A stretch of 64,000 nucleotides of DNA from NCBI RefSeq assembly GCF_021032705.1, contig NZ_JAHVXI010000002.1, forward strand, positions 186,001 to 250,000, written 5' to 3'. Origin of the DNA: Psychroserpens luteolus. Its GTDB lineage: Bacteria; Bacteroidota; Bacteroidia; Flavobacteriales; Flavobacteriaceae. This document shows, piece by piece, positions 35,435-44,344 of the stretch (the first letter of the stretch is position 1; each line of letters opens with the position of its first letter). A model generated the notes under the pieces. The model made no database searches and was not told the origin of the DNA. It worked only from the letters and a program-made list of their open reading frames with translations. The position numbers were made by a program, and so were the translations under genes.

Positions 35435-36421
35435 TTATACAGTCATAATATCAGAGACGCGTAACAATTCCATATTGATTTCAGATTTACCTTTTACAGC
35501 TTTATCTAGAGGTGTTAATGCTATTTTATCATTTAAAAGACCAACCATTAAATTGGTTTTTTCTTCTAACAAAGCTTCCACAGCTTTAACTCCCATTCTA
35601 CTTGCCAAAACACGGTCAAAACAAGATGGCGATCCACCGCGTTGCATGTGTCCTAATACTGATACACGAACATCATACTCGATCATATGTTCTTCGACAT
35701 AATCTTTAAGTTCAAACACGTTTTTACCAATTTTATCACCTTCGGCTACGACAACGATGCTTGATGATTTTCCAGATTGCTTACTACGTCTTAAGGATTC
35801 TAGTAATCGATCTAAGCCTAGATCTTCTTCAGGAATTAAAATTTCTTCCGCTCCTGCTCCTATACCAACGTTTAGTGCAATGTGACCAGCATCTCGTCCC
35901 ATGACTTCTATAAAGAATAATCGATTATGAGAACTTGCCGTATCTCTAATTTTATCTATAGCATCTACTACAGTATTTAGTGCTGTATCGTATCCCAACG
36001 TATGTGATGTCCCATAGATATCATTATCAATGGTTCCAGGAATTCCTATAACAGGAAAATTAAACTCCTTGTTAAAGATCATGGCACCTGTGAATGTTCC
36101 ATCACCTCCAATTGTGACTAACGCATCAATATTTGCTTCAGTCAATTTTTCATAGGCTTGTTTTCTACCTTCAGTAGTTCTAAACTCATGAGAGCGTGCC
36201 GATTTTAAAACAGTACCACCTTTATTTATGATCCCTTTTACACTTCGGGCATCCATAGATTTGAAGTCACCTTCGATCATACCTTCATAGCCTCTGTAAA
36301 TACCAACACATTCAATATTATGAAATGCACAGGTTCTCACCACAGATCTTATGGCAGCATTCATTCCTGGAGAGTCTCCTCCAGAGGTCATTACACCAAC
36401 TTTTTTTATCTTTTTTGACAT
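35435..36421 (-). CDS. pfkA: ATP-dependent 6-phosphofructokinase
   Basis: A 328-residue PfkA-type enzyme. ATP-site glycine motif TSGGDSPGMNAAIRSVVR; Mg/ATP motif TIGGDGTFTGA; catalytic GIPGTIDNDI (catalytic Asp in TIDND); MGRDAGHIAL; and the fructose-6-phosphate site LGHMQRGGSPSCFDR. The glycine in GGDGT indicates ATP rather than pyrophosphate as phosphoryl donor. First gene of the pfkA-gapA pair; a palindromic site lies about 90 bp upstream. Confidence 0.96.
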   Translation of the reverse strand: MSKKIKKVGVMTSGGDSPGMNAAIRSVVRTCAFHNIECVGIYRGYEGMIEGDFKSMDARSVKGIINKGGTVLKSARSHEFRTTEGRKQAYEKLTEANIDALVTIGGDGTFTGAMIFNKEFNFPVIGIPGTIDNDIYGTSHTLGYDTALNTVVDAIDKIRDTASSHNRLFFIEVMGRDAGHIALNVGIGAGAEEILIPEEDLGLDRLLESLRRSKQSGKSSSIVVVAEGDKIGKNVFELKDYVEEHMIEYDVRVSVLGHMQRGGSPSCFDRVLASRMGVKAVEALLEEKTNLMVGLLNDKIALTPLDKAVKGKSEINMELLRVSDIMTV

Positions 36422-36508
36422 ATAATTTCTATTTCAAAAAGTAAAGCTAGTAAACAAAAACTACAATAAAAATGGAATTGGAGTTTATTTAACAAGGTGA
36501 CAAAAACT

Positions 36509-36520
36509 CAAACGTTTTCG
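36509..36520 (-). promoter_or_regulatory. LacI-type operator-like palindrome upstream of pfkA
   Basis: CAAACGTTTTCG with the palindromic core AAACGTTT around a central CG, the usual form of LacI/catabolite-repressor sites. It is 88 bp before the pfkA ATG. A single site without an identified regulator. Confidence 0.3.
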
Positions 36521-36558
36521 TTAATAAAAAAAAGAAAAAATGTTAAAAATGAGAGAGA

Positions 36559-39500
36559 TTAATTGTTTTTTGAGTCATTTTTTGATTTGATATTGATAAA
36601 GTCTGGAGTTAATTTTTCAAGGTCTTGTTCCTTTTTCTTTACAGGTTTTTCTTTATCCTTTTTATTCTTACCAGAAAATATAATCTGTAGTAATTCTTTG
36701 AACGTATCAAATTCGACATTATAAGTAATACCAGCTCCTTGCGTATAGCCTATTTCTTCTCCAAAATTTCTAATGCTATTTTCTCTGTTAAAAAATGAAG
36801 CCTTTAGTGTCCCATCTTCATTAAGTAACACATCAATTCTAACATCTCCTGCAATTACGGTTTCCTCAACGCCTCCAATAGGCACACCAACTTTACCATT
36901 AATAAGAACGCGATCACTTATTTTAGTACTTAAGGTAAGATCTAATCGATCACCAGTTTGATAATCGGCCGTTTGTTCACCTGGCTTATACCCAAAAGAT
37001 GCTTGCACTTTATCATTTCCTGTTGACAATATACTATTTATCAACCCATTAACTCTGTCGGCAACCGTTCCATAAGCTTGCTGCCCTAGACCAATGTCAC
37101 TTTGAAACGAACCTGTAACAAGTAAGAATGTTCCTTGTGTGAAACGACTTTCTTTAGTTTCTAAACGATAATCAAGCTCAGATTTAATTGTAGAATTCAC
37201 TGTTGGGAAATTAAATGTAAAATCAGATTCTGGCTGTTCTAATTGTCCGATAAGATTTATCTCTACTTCAACATCAATACTTCGATTAATTGGATTATCA
37301 AGTAGTACAGATGGATTCGCTTCGGTTTGGTAAACAGCTGTTAAGTCTATATTCGCTTTTAGAGGGTCACCTTCCCAACGTATACTTCCACCTGGGACCA
37401 CCTGTAATTTCTTTTGTACCAATCCTCCATAAGCAAAATTATAATTCCCTTCTACGACTTGGAAGTCTCCAAACATCTGAAACTTTCCGTTGGTATTGAT
37501 ATCAAATAGTAAATTTCCATTTCCTTTTCCTTGAATGGTACTTCCTTGGTTTCTATCAATTACAATTTCAATATCAGCATACGGATTAACAAATAAGTTA
37601 AACTCTAACTCTAAACCTTTTACTTCTTTTGCTGTAGCTACTTTGCCTTTTTCACGAGCTTCTTTTTCTTCTGGACTAATAAAGCGTATATAAGAGTTTT
37701 CTCCGTAGGTTTCATAGTCATTTAAAGGGATTTTAAAGATTGTTCCTTCAGCAGTACTACCATTAAATTCAATTTTCAATTCATTTGTTGGACCAACAAT
37801 ATCAGCAGTACCATTAACAAATGCAGTTCCATAATACAACTCTTCTTCATCATATTCGGTATCAAGAACCAATAAGCGATCGGTTTCAATCTTTAAGCCT
37901 AATCGCCAATCTGAAAAATTCTGGTGACCAATAAATCCATTTAAAGTCGCCTTAGAGAAAAACTCAGAATCGGTAATCTCTACATCTTGAAATATAAACT
38001 TTTGGGATTCTAATTTGACTTGAGAATCAAAATCGAAACTATAATCCACATTAAGATATGGAATAGTCAATCCAGCATTATCCAGCAATAAATCGCCATC
38101 AAATTGTGGCTTTTTTAAACTACCAGACACTTTTGCGTTTCCTGAAACTAAACCTCTTATGTTGGTAATTACGCCTTCACCAAAAGGATCTAAAGGGTCT
38201 AAAAGAAATTCTTCAAAAACAACATCGAGATCAATATCGTTAGAATCTACATCAATGGTTCCTTTGGCATCAAGCGATTTTAAATTGTCATTTGTAAGCG
38301 TTACATCAACATCATAATTGGTTAAGGATTGATTTCCTTTTATCAATGCATTTAACTCACCCAGCTCATAATCATTGGCTTTTAAATCACTAATCACAAC
38401 AGTAGAATTAGGCAAATAGACACCCTCATTTTGGAGAACCTCTAACTTTCCATTAACCCGTCCTTCTAGTTCTAAACTATCCACTCTAGGTGTGATTTTG
38501 GTAAGATCTACATCTGTAAAGTCTAATTTTAAATCTTTGTAATTACCACCTTGGAGAACACCAGACAATTCAATTCGCTCATCAAAATGATTCATTACCA
38601 TTTGGCCAATATCAAAATTTTTGAAATCTCTTGTAAACGCTATTTTATGAAGGTTATTCTTTTCTTCGTTTATGGTCCAGGTATTTCCTTTAAAGGTAAC
38701 GTCAGATTTTCTAAACCCTACAACCGATTTATTATTCTCATCAATGGTATAAAACATACTGAGGTTAAAATCATCAGCATTTCGTTTTCCGCCTTTAAAT
38801 TCTGATTTAATAAATAGCGTATCACGCTGGGTAACGTTAATCAAATTGAACTTCGATACATCGTAGTACTTGGTGCTTAAAGTGTCAATTTCAACATAGG
38901 TATTGAATAGCGGATTACTATTATCTATGAGCAATGAAATATCATTAGCGAAATAATCGAATAATTTTATTTGCGGTGATTTAAATGTTAAATTAAACTG
39001 TTTCTCATCGGTTTCTATTCGTCCTTTTATCGTAGTATTTGGTCCGAGTTGCACATCGTTATAGAACACTTCAACAATTTTATTATAAACTTTGAAATCA
39101 AACTCAAGGTATTGATCTGTTTCAATTTCATTTGGAATATAATTGGTGTAAATACTGCCTACCGAATTTTCTACCAGTTTACCAATGTCTTTAAATTTAA
39201 AATCACCACTCATCGTTCCTTGAATAATGTCTGGCGAATTTATAGTTAAGATTCGTTTTTGATTATCAAATCTAGATTCAATTTTAAAATCTTTAAAATA
39301 GTATTCATCATTTTGATTAACATAGGTTGTATTCTTGAAATTTAGAGTTCCGTAGGCGTCATCAATTGTAGAACCTTTCATCGAAGTGGTCACATTTCCA
39401 CGAAATACAGAGGTGCTGTCCTTGGTAATAAAGTTAAGTGCTTTTAAGTTGGCATATTCAACGTTGGCGTTAAAGTCGAATGTCTTTACTTCTTTTGAAA

Positions 39501-40959
39501 GATCTGCTAATCCGTTAAATTTAAATTTGAAATTTTGATCATTAGATTGTAATAATCCATTAAAAATTTGATTTCCTAATTTACCCGAAACATCAACATC
39601 TTTGTAATCATAATCATTGTATTCAATATGAAATACTTTACCAGTAATTTGGGTGCTTAAATTATCAAGAGTAAATCCTTGACCATCAACATCCAAATTA
39701 AATGAGGTGGCCTTTACTTTTGGATCATTTAATAAAGCTCCAATATTAAATTCATCAAAAACCACATTTCCTTTATAACTCGCATTATCAATATCATCTA
39801 CATGATTCATCTCCATATCAGATACGATCAAACCAAGTTGCGTGTTGATATTTAAATCTGCATCGATTCTAGTATCTGTAATGAACGATGTTCCGGTAAT
39901 GGTAAAGTTACCAAGTTTTGAAAATACGCTAGGGATAGATTCTCCCAATATGTTGGGAAGCAACGCTCTTAAATCGTAGTAGTTTGATGACAAATTATCA
40001 AAACGACCATTCATAGAAAAATCGCCTTCAGTTTTACTAAAGAGGTTTTTAAAGTTTATGTCACCATAGATTTTACTTCTTCCATTAGTATTAAGCTGAA
40101 GGTCTTCAGCATTTAAATCATTAAGAGTTCCTGTAAGGCTAACACTCAATTTTGCTTTTTGGTTCTTACCAAATTCGTCATAGAATGTATTAAGATCATT
40201 TAAGAACACTTCTGAGTTTCTAAAATTTGCCGTTACCTTAACCTTGTCTTCAAATTCTTTGAAATCTTCTCGATTGTAATCGAACCGCACATTTCCAATA
40301 AGACTAGAGTTGTCGGTTTTGATACTAAGATTATCAAAAGTCATATGTGTTAGTGTGTACTCGAAATCGGTAGACATATTCTTGACATAAGCACCACGAC
40401 TATCTTTAAAGTTTAATGTGTTTATACGAGCATTGACATCACTACCTGCGATAACAAAATTGGTAGCGTTAATATTGAGGTCGTTAAACTCCAAAACTTT
40501 ATGTGTGTCTCGGTTTTCATCAATGAGTCTAAATGTACCATCATATATAGACACATCACTAGAGGATAACAAAAATTCACTTTTCTCTTTTCTTGGGTTA
40601 TCTTCATCAAACTTTGCAACAAAAACATCTAGATTAGTATCATTGGCACCTTCGTAGGTTTTAACATTAAAGGTGAGGTTCATGATATCTATATCGCCAA
40701 AATTTAATTTACCGTTAGAAATATTACGATAATTTAAGATGGATGTGTTTAGCTCGTCAATGGCAATAAGTGTATCTTTTTTGTAATCTTCAATGTAAAT
40801 CTCCTTGAGTTCTACATCACCATTAAATTGAAGTCCGACCTTACCAATATTGATATTCGTACCAAAATCATCATTAACTCGTTTTGTCACATATTTCCCA
40901 ACGCTTGTTTGAACTGCAGGTATAGAAAATACCAACACCAAAATGATGAATAATAGCAA
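36559..40959 (-). CDS. TamB-like translocation/assembly module protein
   Basis: A protein of 1466 residues or slightly more, with an N-terminal membrane anchor and a long beta-helical body ending in the TamB/DUF490 domain (from about residue 1000; GNYNFAYGGLVQKKLQV, GSFQSDIGLGQQAYG). It presumably spans the periplasm and assists outer-membrane assembly or lipid transport. The start is unusual: the frame has only a TTG at 40959, which cuts into the anchor. The reading frame continues upstream as RIKKFLKIVSKILAII until a TAG, with no ATG, GTG or TTG. The C-terminus is basic and low-complexity (KNKKDKEKPVKKKEQD). Confidence 0.85.
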   Translation of the reverse strand: MLLFIILVLVFSIPAVQTSVGKYVTKRVNDDFGTNINIGKVGLQFNGDVELKEIYIEDYKKDTLIAIDELNTSILNYRNISNGKLNFGDIDIMNLTFNVKTYEGANDTNLDVFVAKFDEDNPRKEKSEFLLSSSDVSIYDGTFRLIDENRDTHKVLEFNDLNINATNFVIAGSDVNARINTLNFKDSRGAYVKNMSTDFEYTLTHMTFDNLSIKTDNSSLIGNVRFDYNREDFKEFEDKVKVTANFRNSEVFLNDLNTFYDEFGKNQKAKLSVSLTGTLNDLNAEDLQLNTNGRSKIYGDINFKNLFSKTEGDFSMNGRFDNLSSNYYDLRALLPNILGESIPSVFSKLGNFTITGTSFITDTRIDADLNINTQLGLIVSDMEMNHVDDIDNASYKGNVVFDEFNIGALLNDPKVKATSFNLDVDGQGFTLDNLSTQITGKVFHIEYNDYDYKDVDVSGKLGNQIFNGLLQSNDQNFKFKFNGLADLSKEVKTFDFNANVEYANLKALNFITKDSTSVFRGNVTTSMKGSTIDDAYGTLNFKNTTYVNQNDEYYFKDFKIESRFDNQKRILTINSPDIIQGTMSGDFKFKDIGKLVENSVGSIYTNYIPNEIETDQYLEFDFKVYNKIVEVFYNDVQLGPNTTIKGRIETDEKQFNLTFKSPQIKLFDYFANDISLLIDNSNPLFNTYVEIDTLSTKYYDVSKFNLINVTQRDTLFIKSEFKGGKRNADDFNLSMFYTIDENNKSVVGFRKSDVTFKGNTWTINEEKNNLHKIAFTRDFKNFDIGQMVMNHFDERIELSGVLQGGNYKDLKLDFTDVDLTKITPRVDSLELEGRVNGKLEVLQNEGVYLPNSTVVISDLKANDYELGELNALIKGNQSLTNYDVDVTLTNDNLKSLDAKGTIDVDSNDIDLDVVFEEFLLDPLDPFGEGVITNIRGLVSGNAKVSGSLKKPQFDGDLLLDNAGLTIPYLNVDYSFDFDSQVKLESQKFIFQDVEITDSEFFSKATLNGFIGHQNFSDWRLGLKIETDRLLVLDTEYDEEELYYGTAFVNGTADIVGPTNELKIEFNGSTAEGTIFKIPLNDYETYGENSYIRFISPEEKEAREKGKVATAKEVKGLELEFNLFVNPYADIEIVIDRNQGSTIQGKGNGNLLFDINTNGKFQMFGDFQVVEGNYNFAYGGLVQKKLQVVPGGSIRWEGDPLKANIDLTAVYQTEANPSVLLDNPINRSIDVEVEINLIGQLEQPESDFTFNFPTVNSTIKSELDYRLETKESRFTQGTFLLVTGSFQSDIGLGQQAYGTVADRVNGLINSILSTGNDKVQASFGYKPGEQTADYQTGDRLDLTLSTKISDRVLINGKVGVPIGGVEETVIAGDVRIDVLLNEDGTLKASFFNRENSIRNFGEEIGYTQGAGITYNVEFDTFKELLQIIFSGKNKKDKEKPVKKKEQDLEKLTPDFINIKSKNDSKNN

Positions 40960-40999
40960 AATAATTGCTAATATTTTTGATACTATTTTTAGGAATTTC

Positions 41000-41027
41000 T
41001 TGATACGCTATGAAAGTTATAACTTTG
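41000..41027 (+). promoter_or_regulatory. Promoter of the tsaD unit
   Basis: TTG (41000-41002), 17 bp spacer, TAACTTTG (41020-41027): a full match to the Bacteroidota sigma factor consensus. It lies 38 bp before the tsaD ATG and overlaps the coding start region of the divergent TamB-like gene. Confidence 0.6.
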
Positions 41028-41065
41028 ACCTCAAAATTAACAATTATTGTGCCTAATTTATATTA

Positions 41066-42088
41066 ATGACATCACAAAATATATATATTCTTGCTATAGA
41101 GTCATCATGCGATGATACTGCAGCTTCTGTAATGCATAACGGAAAGATTTTAAGTAACATTGTTGCTAATCAAAAAATACATGAAGCCTATGGTGGCGTG
41201 GTTCCAGAATTAGCCTCAAGAGCACACCAACAAAATATCGTTCCTGTAGTTGATCAAGCATTAAAAAAAGCAGGTGTAAATAAAGAACAGCTCAGCGCTA
41301 TTGCTTTTACAAGAGGTCCTGGGTTAATGGGCTCTTTATTGGTTGGAACTTCATTTGCAAAATCGTTGGCTTATGGTTTGAATATTCCTCTTATTGATGT
41401 CAATCATATGCAGGCACACATTTTAGCTCATTTTATTGATGAGGCCGATTTTAAAAAACCTCCTTTTCCGTTTTTAGCAATGACCATATCTGGAGGTCAT
41501 ACCCAAATCGTGAAAGTGAATTCGTATTTTGACATGGAAGTTATTGGTGAAACTATTGACGATGCTGTTGGAGAGGCCTTTGATAAAAGTGGAAAAATAC
41601 TAGGATTAGGATATCCTGCAGGACCCGAAATAGACCGTCGTGCTAAATTGGGTAATCCAAAAGCCTATGCCTTCACTAAGCCAAAAGTTGACGGACTTAA
41701 TTTTAGTTTCTCTGGATTAAAAACGGCTATTCTTTATTTTATTCAAAAGCAAGTAAAAGCCAATCCCAACTTTATCGAAGCACATTTAGATGATGTCTGT
41801 GCTTCTATTCAGTATACAATAATTGGGATATTAATTGACAAACTTAAGCTTGCGACCAAACAAACTGGAATTAAACATATTGCCATTGGTGGTGGTGTTT
41901 CAGCAAACTCTGGAATACGTCAGGCCTTAAAAGATGGTGAACATAAGTTTGGCTGGACCACCTATGTGCCAAAGTTTGAATATACAACAGACAATGCGGC
42001 TATGATTGCTATTGTTGGCCATTTAAAATACCTTGAAGGTAATTATGCAGATCAAAGTGTGATGGCTTCGGCAAGATTAAAAATCTAA
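41066..42088 (+). CDS. tsaD: tRNA N6-threonylcarbamoyladenosine transferase subunit TsaD
   Basis: A 340-residue ASKHA-fold enzyme that transfers the threonylcarbamoyl group to A37 of ANN-decoding tRNAs with TsaB and TsaE. Motifs: LAIESSCDDTAASVM, GGVVPELASRAHQQNI, metal-binding HMQAHILAH, TISGGHTQIV, and the C-terminal GGGVSANSGIRQAL with TTDNAAMIA. Full length, ATG start. Divergent from the TamB-like gene; three small genes follow with almost no gaps. Confidence 0.97.
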   Translation: MTSQNIYILAIESSCDDTAASVMHNGKILSNIVANQKIHEAYGGVVPELASRAHQQNIVPVVDQALKKAGVNKEQLSAIAFTRGPGLMGSLLVGTSFAKSLAYGLNIPLIDVNHMQAHILAHFIDEADFKKPPFPFLAMTISGGHTQIVKVNSYFDMEVIGETIDDAVGEAFDKSGKILGLGYPAGPEIDRRAKLGNPKAYAFTKPKVDGLNFSFSGLKTAILYFIQKQVKANPNFIEAHLDDVCASIQYTIIGILIDKLKLATKQTGIKHIAIGGGVSANSGIRQALKDGEHKFGWTTYVPKFEYTTDNAAMIAIVGHLKYLEGNYADQSVMASARLKI

Positions 42089-42547
42089 TTGAAACAGTAT
42101 TATCCACATATCTATTTCTTTATCACAGCGTTTGTGATTATTTTAATTGGAGAAGCGTCGATATTCCACCTTGGTAATAGTGCATTAGATATTAATGTTC
42201 ATGACACCTATTTTGTTATTGCTCAACGAGAAATGGCAATTGTATTATGTGTTCTGTACCTATTAGCAGGTTTTATGTATTGGATATTTCAGAAATTGTC
42301 CATTAAATTATACTCAACACTAACTGCAACTCATACTATTATTACTCTTGGTGGCATTTATTTTTATCACGCAGGATTACTATACTTCACTTACTTTAGC
42401 GACCCAGACCCTTTTACTTCACTACTCAGCAATAATGAGAACATCTTCAATCTTACTATGTATTTTTCGTTATTAATAGTACAACTGCTTTTTATAGTTA
42501 ATATTATAATTTCTATATTCAGACATCTAAAAACGAAAAGCAAATAA
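42089..42547 (+). CDS. Orphan membrane protein resembling the C-terminal part of cytochrome oxidase subunit I
   Basis: A 152-residue, four-helix membrane protein starting with TTG right after the tsaD stop. Residues 30-45 (NSALDINVHDTYFVIA) closely resemble the COX1 segment NSSLDIVLHDTYYVVA. The following helix (VLYLLAGFMYWIFQKL) and the next (LTATHTIITLGGIYFYHAGLL) also track COX1 order. The HFH haem ligands that follow this segment in COX1 are QRE here (46-48), so it should not bind haem a or CuB this way. Function unknown. Confidence 0.75.
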   Translation: MKQYYPHIYFFITAFVIILIGEASIFHLGNSALDINVHDTYFVIAQREMAIVLCVLYLLAGFMYWIFQKLSIKLYSTLTATHTIITLGGIYFYHAGLLYFTYFSDPDPFTSLLSNNENIFNLTMYFSLLIVQLLFIVNIIISIFRHLKTKSK

Positions 42548-42550
42548 AAT

Positions 42551-42877
42551 ATGGCATTCAACGAGCAACTCGCCAACCGCATTAGAGAACAACTCAAGTT
42601 CTTTCCCGAAACGTTTACTGAAAAAAGAATGTTTGGAGGTCTCTCATTTCTATACGAAGGTAAAATGACCGTAGGCATCATTAAAGAAGATTTAGCAGTA
42701 AGAATTATTGCAGATAAAATGGAAGTTGAATTAGCCAAACCTACAGTAAGACCAATGGATTTTACAAAAAGACCAATGAAAGAGTTCGTCTATGTGTCTA
42801 ACGAAGGGGTTAAAACAGAAACTGAATTATTACATTATATCGAATTAGGATTAGAACATGCAAAAAGTAAATTATAG
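42551..42877 (+). CDS. TfoX/Sxy N-terminal domain protein
   Basis: A 108-residue protein with the TfoX N-terminal domain: IREQLKFFPETFTEKRMFGGLSFLYEGKM (in part), the MFGG core, MTVGIIKEDLAVRI, and the closing FVYVSNEGVKTETEL. In gammaproteobacteria, two-domain TfoX activates competence genes; single-domain versions such as this are of unknown role. It starts 3 bp after the previous stop and abuts the next gene, so it belongs to the tsaD run. Confidence 0.85.
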   Translation: MAFNEQLANRIREQLKFFPETFTEKRMFGGLSFLYEGKMTVGIIKEDLAVRIIADKMEVELAKPTVRPMDFTKRPMKEFVYVSNEGVKTETELLHYIELGLEHAKSKL

Positions 42878-43465
42878 ATGAGCGATTTTCATGTCATCTC
42901 AAGGCTATTCAACCAATTTTTAGACAATTTATTTTTTGGTTTTGCATTAATAACCATATTTGCATTAATTACGTATTTGTTCTTTAAAACTAAGCTGATT
43001 TATAATTTTATACAGCACTCAATCAGAGTAGCTAGAATTTTGGCCATTATCTATTTAATTTTGTATCTGGCCTCGACGATATCCTATTATCATTCTAGTG
43101 ATTTTGAGTTTTTTAAAAAAAGAACTACAGGTCCGTATGCTTGGGCTTATTGGCTGATGTTACTACGACCATTTATATTTTGTGGATTAATACAATTATT
43201 CTGGTTAAAAACTGTACGCTCAAAGATGCGTTACGTTGGTTTATTGATGATACCAATTTCAATAGCAACATTGTTTTCGGGCGCTATGTTTGAAAAACTG
43301 GTGATTATAAATGCATCCTATCATCGAAGTGTTTTCACTGAAAGTTCTCAATTTGAATCGGAGATGCTATTAATTGTGGCATCACATATTATAGAAGCTT
43401 GTATATTATTTTGTGCTCTAGTTTTTATAAGTTTCGTCATTAAACGCAAATCTAAATTGGAGTAA
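42878..43465 (+). CDS. Multi-pass membrane hypothetical protein
   Basis: A 195-residue integral membrane protein with about five helices (LFFGFALITIFALITYLFF; ARILAIIYLILYLASTISYY; AYWLMLLRPFIFCGLIQLFWL; YVGLLMIPISIATLFSGAMF; ACILFCALVFISFVI). No family was recognised. The ATG immediately follows the TfoX-like stop, so it is translationally linked to it. Convergent with the TruA-family gene, 1 bp apart. Confidence 0.75.
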   Translation: MSDFHVISRLFNQFLDNLFFGFALITIFALITYLFFKTKLIYNFIQHSIRVARILAIIYLILYLASTISYYHSSDFEFFKKRTTGPYAWAYWLMLLRPFIFCGLIQLFWLKTVRSKMRYVGLLMIPISIATLFSGAMFEKLVIINASYHRSVFTESSQFESEMLLIVASHIIEACILFCALVFISFVIKRKSKLE

Positions 43466-43466
43466 T

Positions 43467-44249
43467 TTATTCAAACTCTACTGAATTCAGTATCAATCCA
43501 GAAGCTGGTGCAATAAAATCCATAACAGATGTGCTTTCTGGCTTTAATGAATTTTCAATGTAAGACAGATCCACTTCACCTCTACCAAGTTTAATAAGTA
43601 TTCCCATCATTAAACGGATTTGGTTTCGACCAAAGCCTTTTCCTTTGACAATAAGTGTATAGGTGTTCTTCGGAAAGAAATTAGCTGTAAACAAATCATT
43701 TTCAACGAGACTACAACTATCTATTGTTCTTTCATACAAACCATTGTCTGTCGCTCTAAAACAATACGGCTTAAAATTATGCGTGCCTTGAAACAATTGT
43801 GCACCTTTTTTCATGAGTTCAATATCCAAATCATCAAGAATGGTAGTCATGATTGGCGCACAAAACGGATGACATTTTTGACCATAAGTAAACAAGTATA
43901 CATATTCTTTTATTTTCGAATGCTGAATAATATTAAAGTCGGCATCTACTTCCTCAATTGCTAGTGCTCTTAAATCCTGAGGCAAATTATGGTTGAACAA
44001 TGCTAAAAAAGCCTCTTCATCTTCAATTTTCTCATAGATAAAAAGTTCAAATGCTGTTTCATTGGCAGATACCATAGCATCTGTACGTCCTGAGCCCAAC
44101 GTTTTAAATTGCTTTCCGTCGAGAATAAAATTAAGTGTTCTATCGATCATTAAATGAATCGTTTTGAGTTTAGGTTGCTTTTGCCAACCATGAAAACGAT
44201 AGCCTAAGTATTGGATCTTTATTAAATAGTAAAAGCGTTTGTTGAACAT
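43467..44249 (-). CDS. truA: TruA-family tRNA pseudouridine synthase
   Basis: A 260-residue pseudouridine synthase of the TruA type. The catalytic Asp is in LGSGRTDAMVSANETAFE (near residue 57), where canonical TruA usually reads RTDAGVHA. The start YLIKIQYLGYRFHGWQKQP and the RNA-contact region FGRNQIRLMMGILIKLGRG are typical. The divergence after the catalytic Asp raises the chance that this is a second family member rather than the housekeeping TruA that acts at tRNA positions 38-40. ATG start. Confidence 0.8.
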   Translation of the reverse strand: MFNKRFYYLIKIQYLGYRFHGWQKQPKLKTIHLMIDRTLNFILDGKQFKTLGSGRTDAMVSANETAFELFIYEKIEDEEAFLALFNHNLPQDLRALAIEEVDADFNIIQHSKIKEYVYLFTYGQKCHPFCAPIMTTILDDLDIELMKKGAQLFQGTHNFKPYCFRATDNGLYERTIDSCSLVENDLFTANFFPKNTYTLIVKGKGFGRNQIRLMMGILIKLGRGEVDLSYIENSLKPESTSVMDFIAPASGLILNSVEFE

Positions 44250-44344
44250 AAAGGCAAGAACGCTAATTTGTGAGTTTTTACAAAATTTTTGCAGCTAATG
44301 TTATTGGTAATTATCTATTGAAGCATTATTTTTAAGCATAAAAT

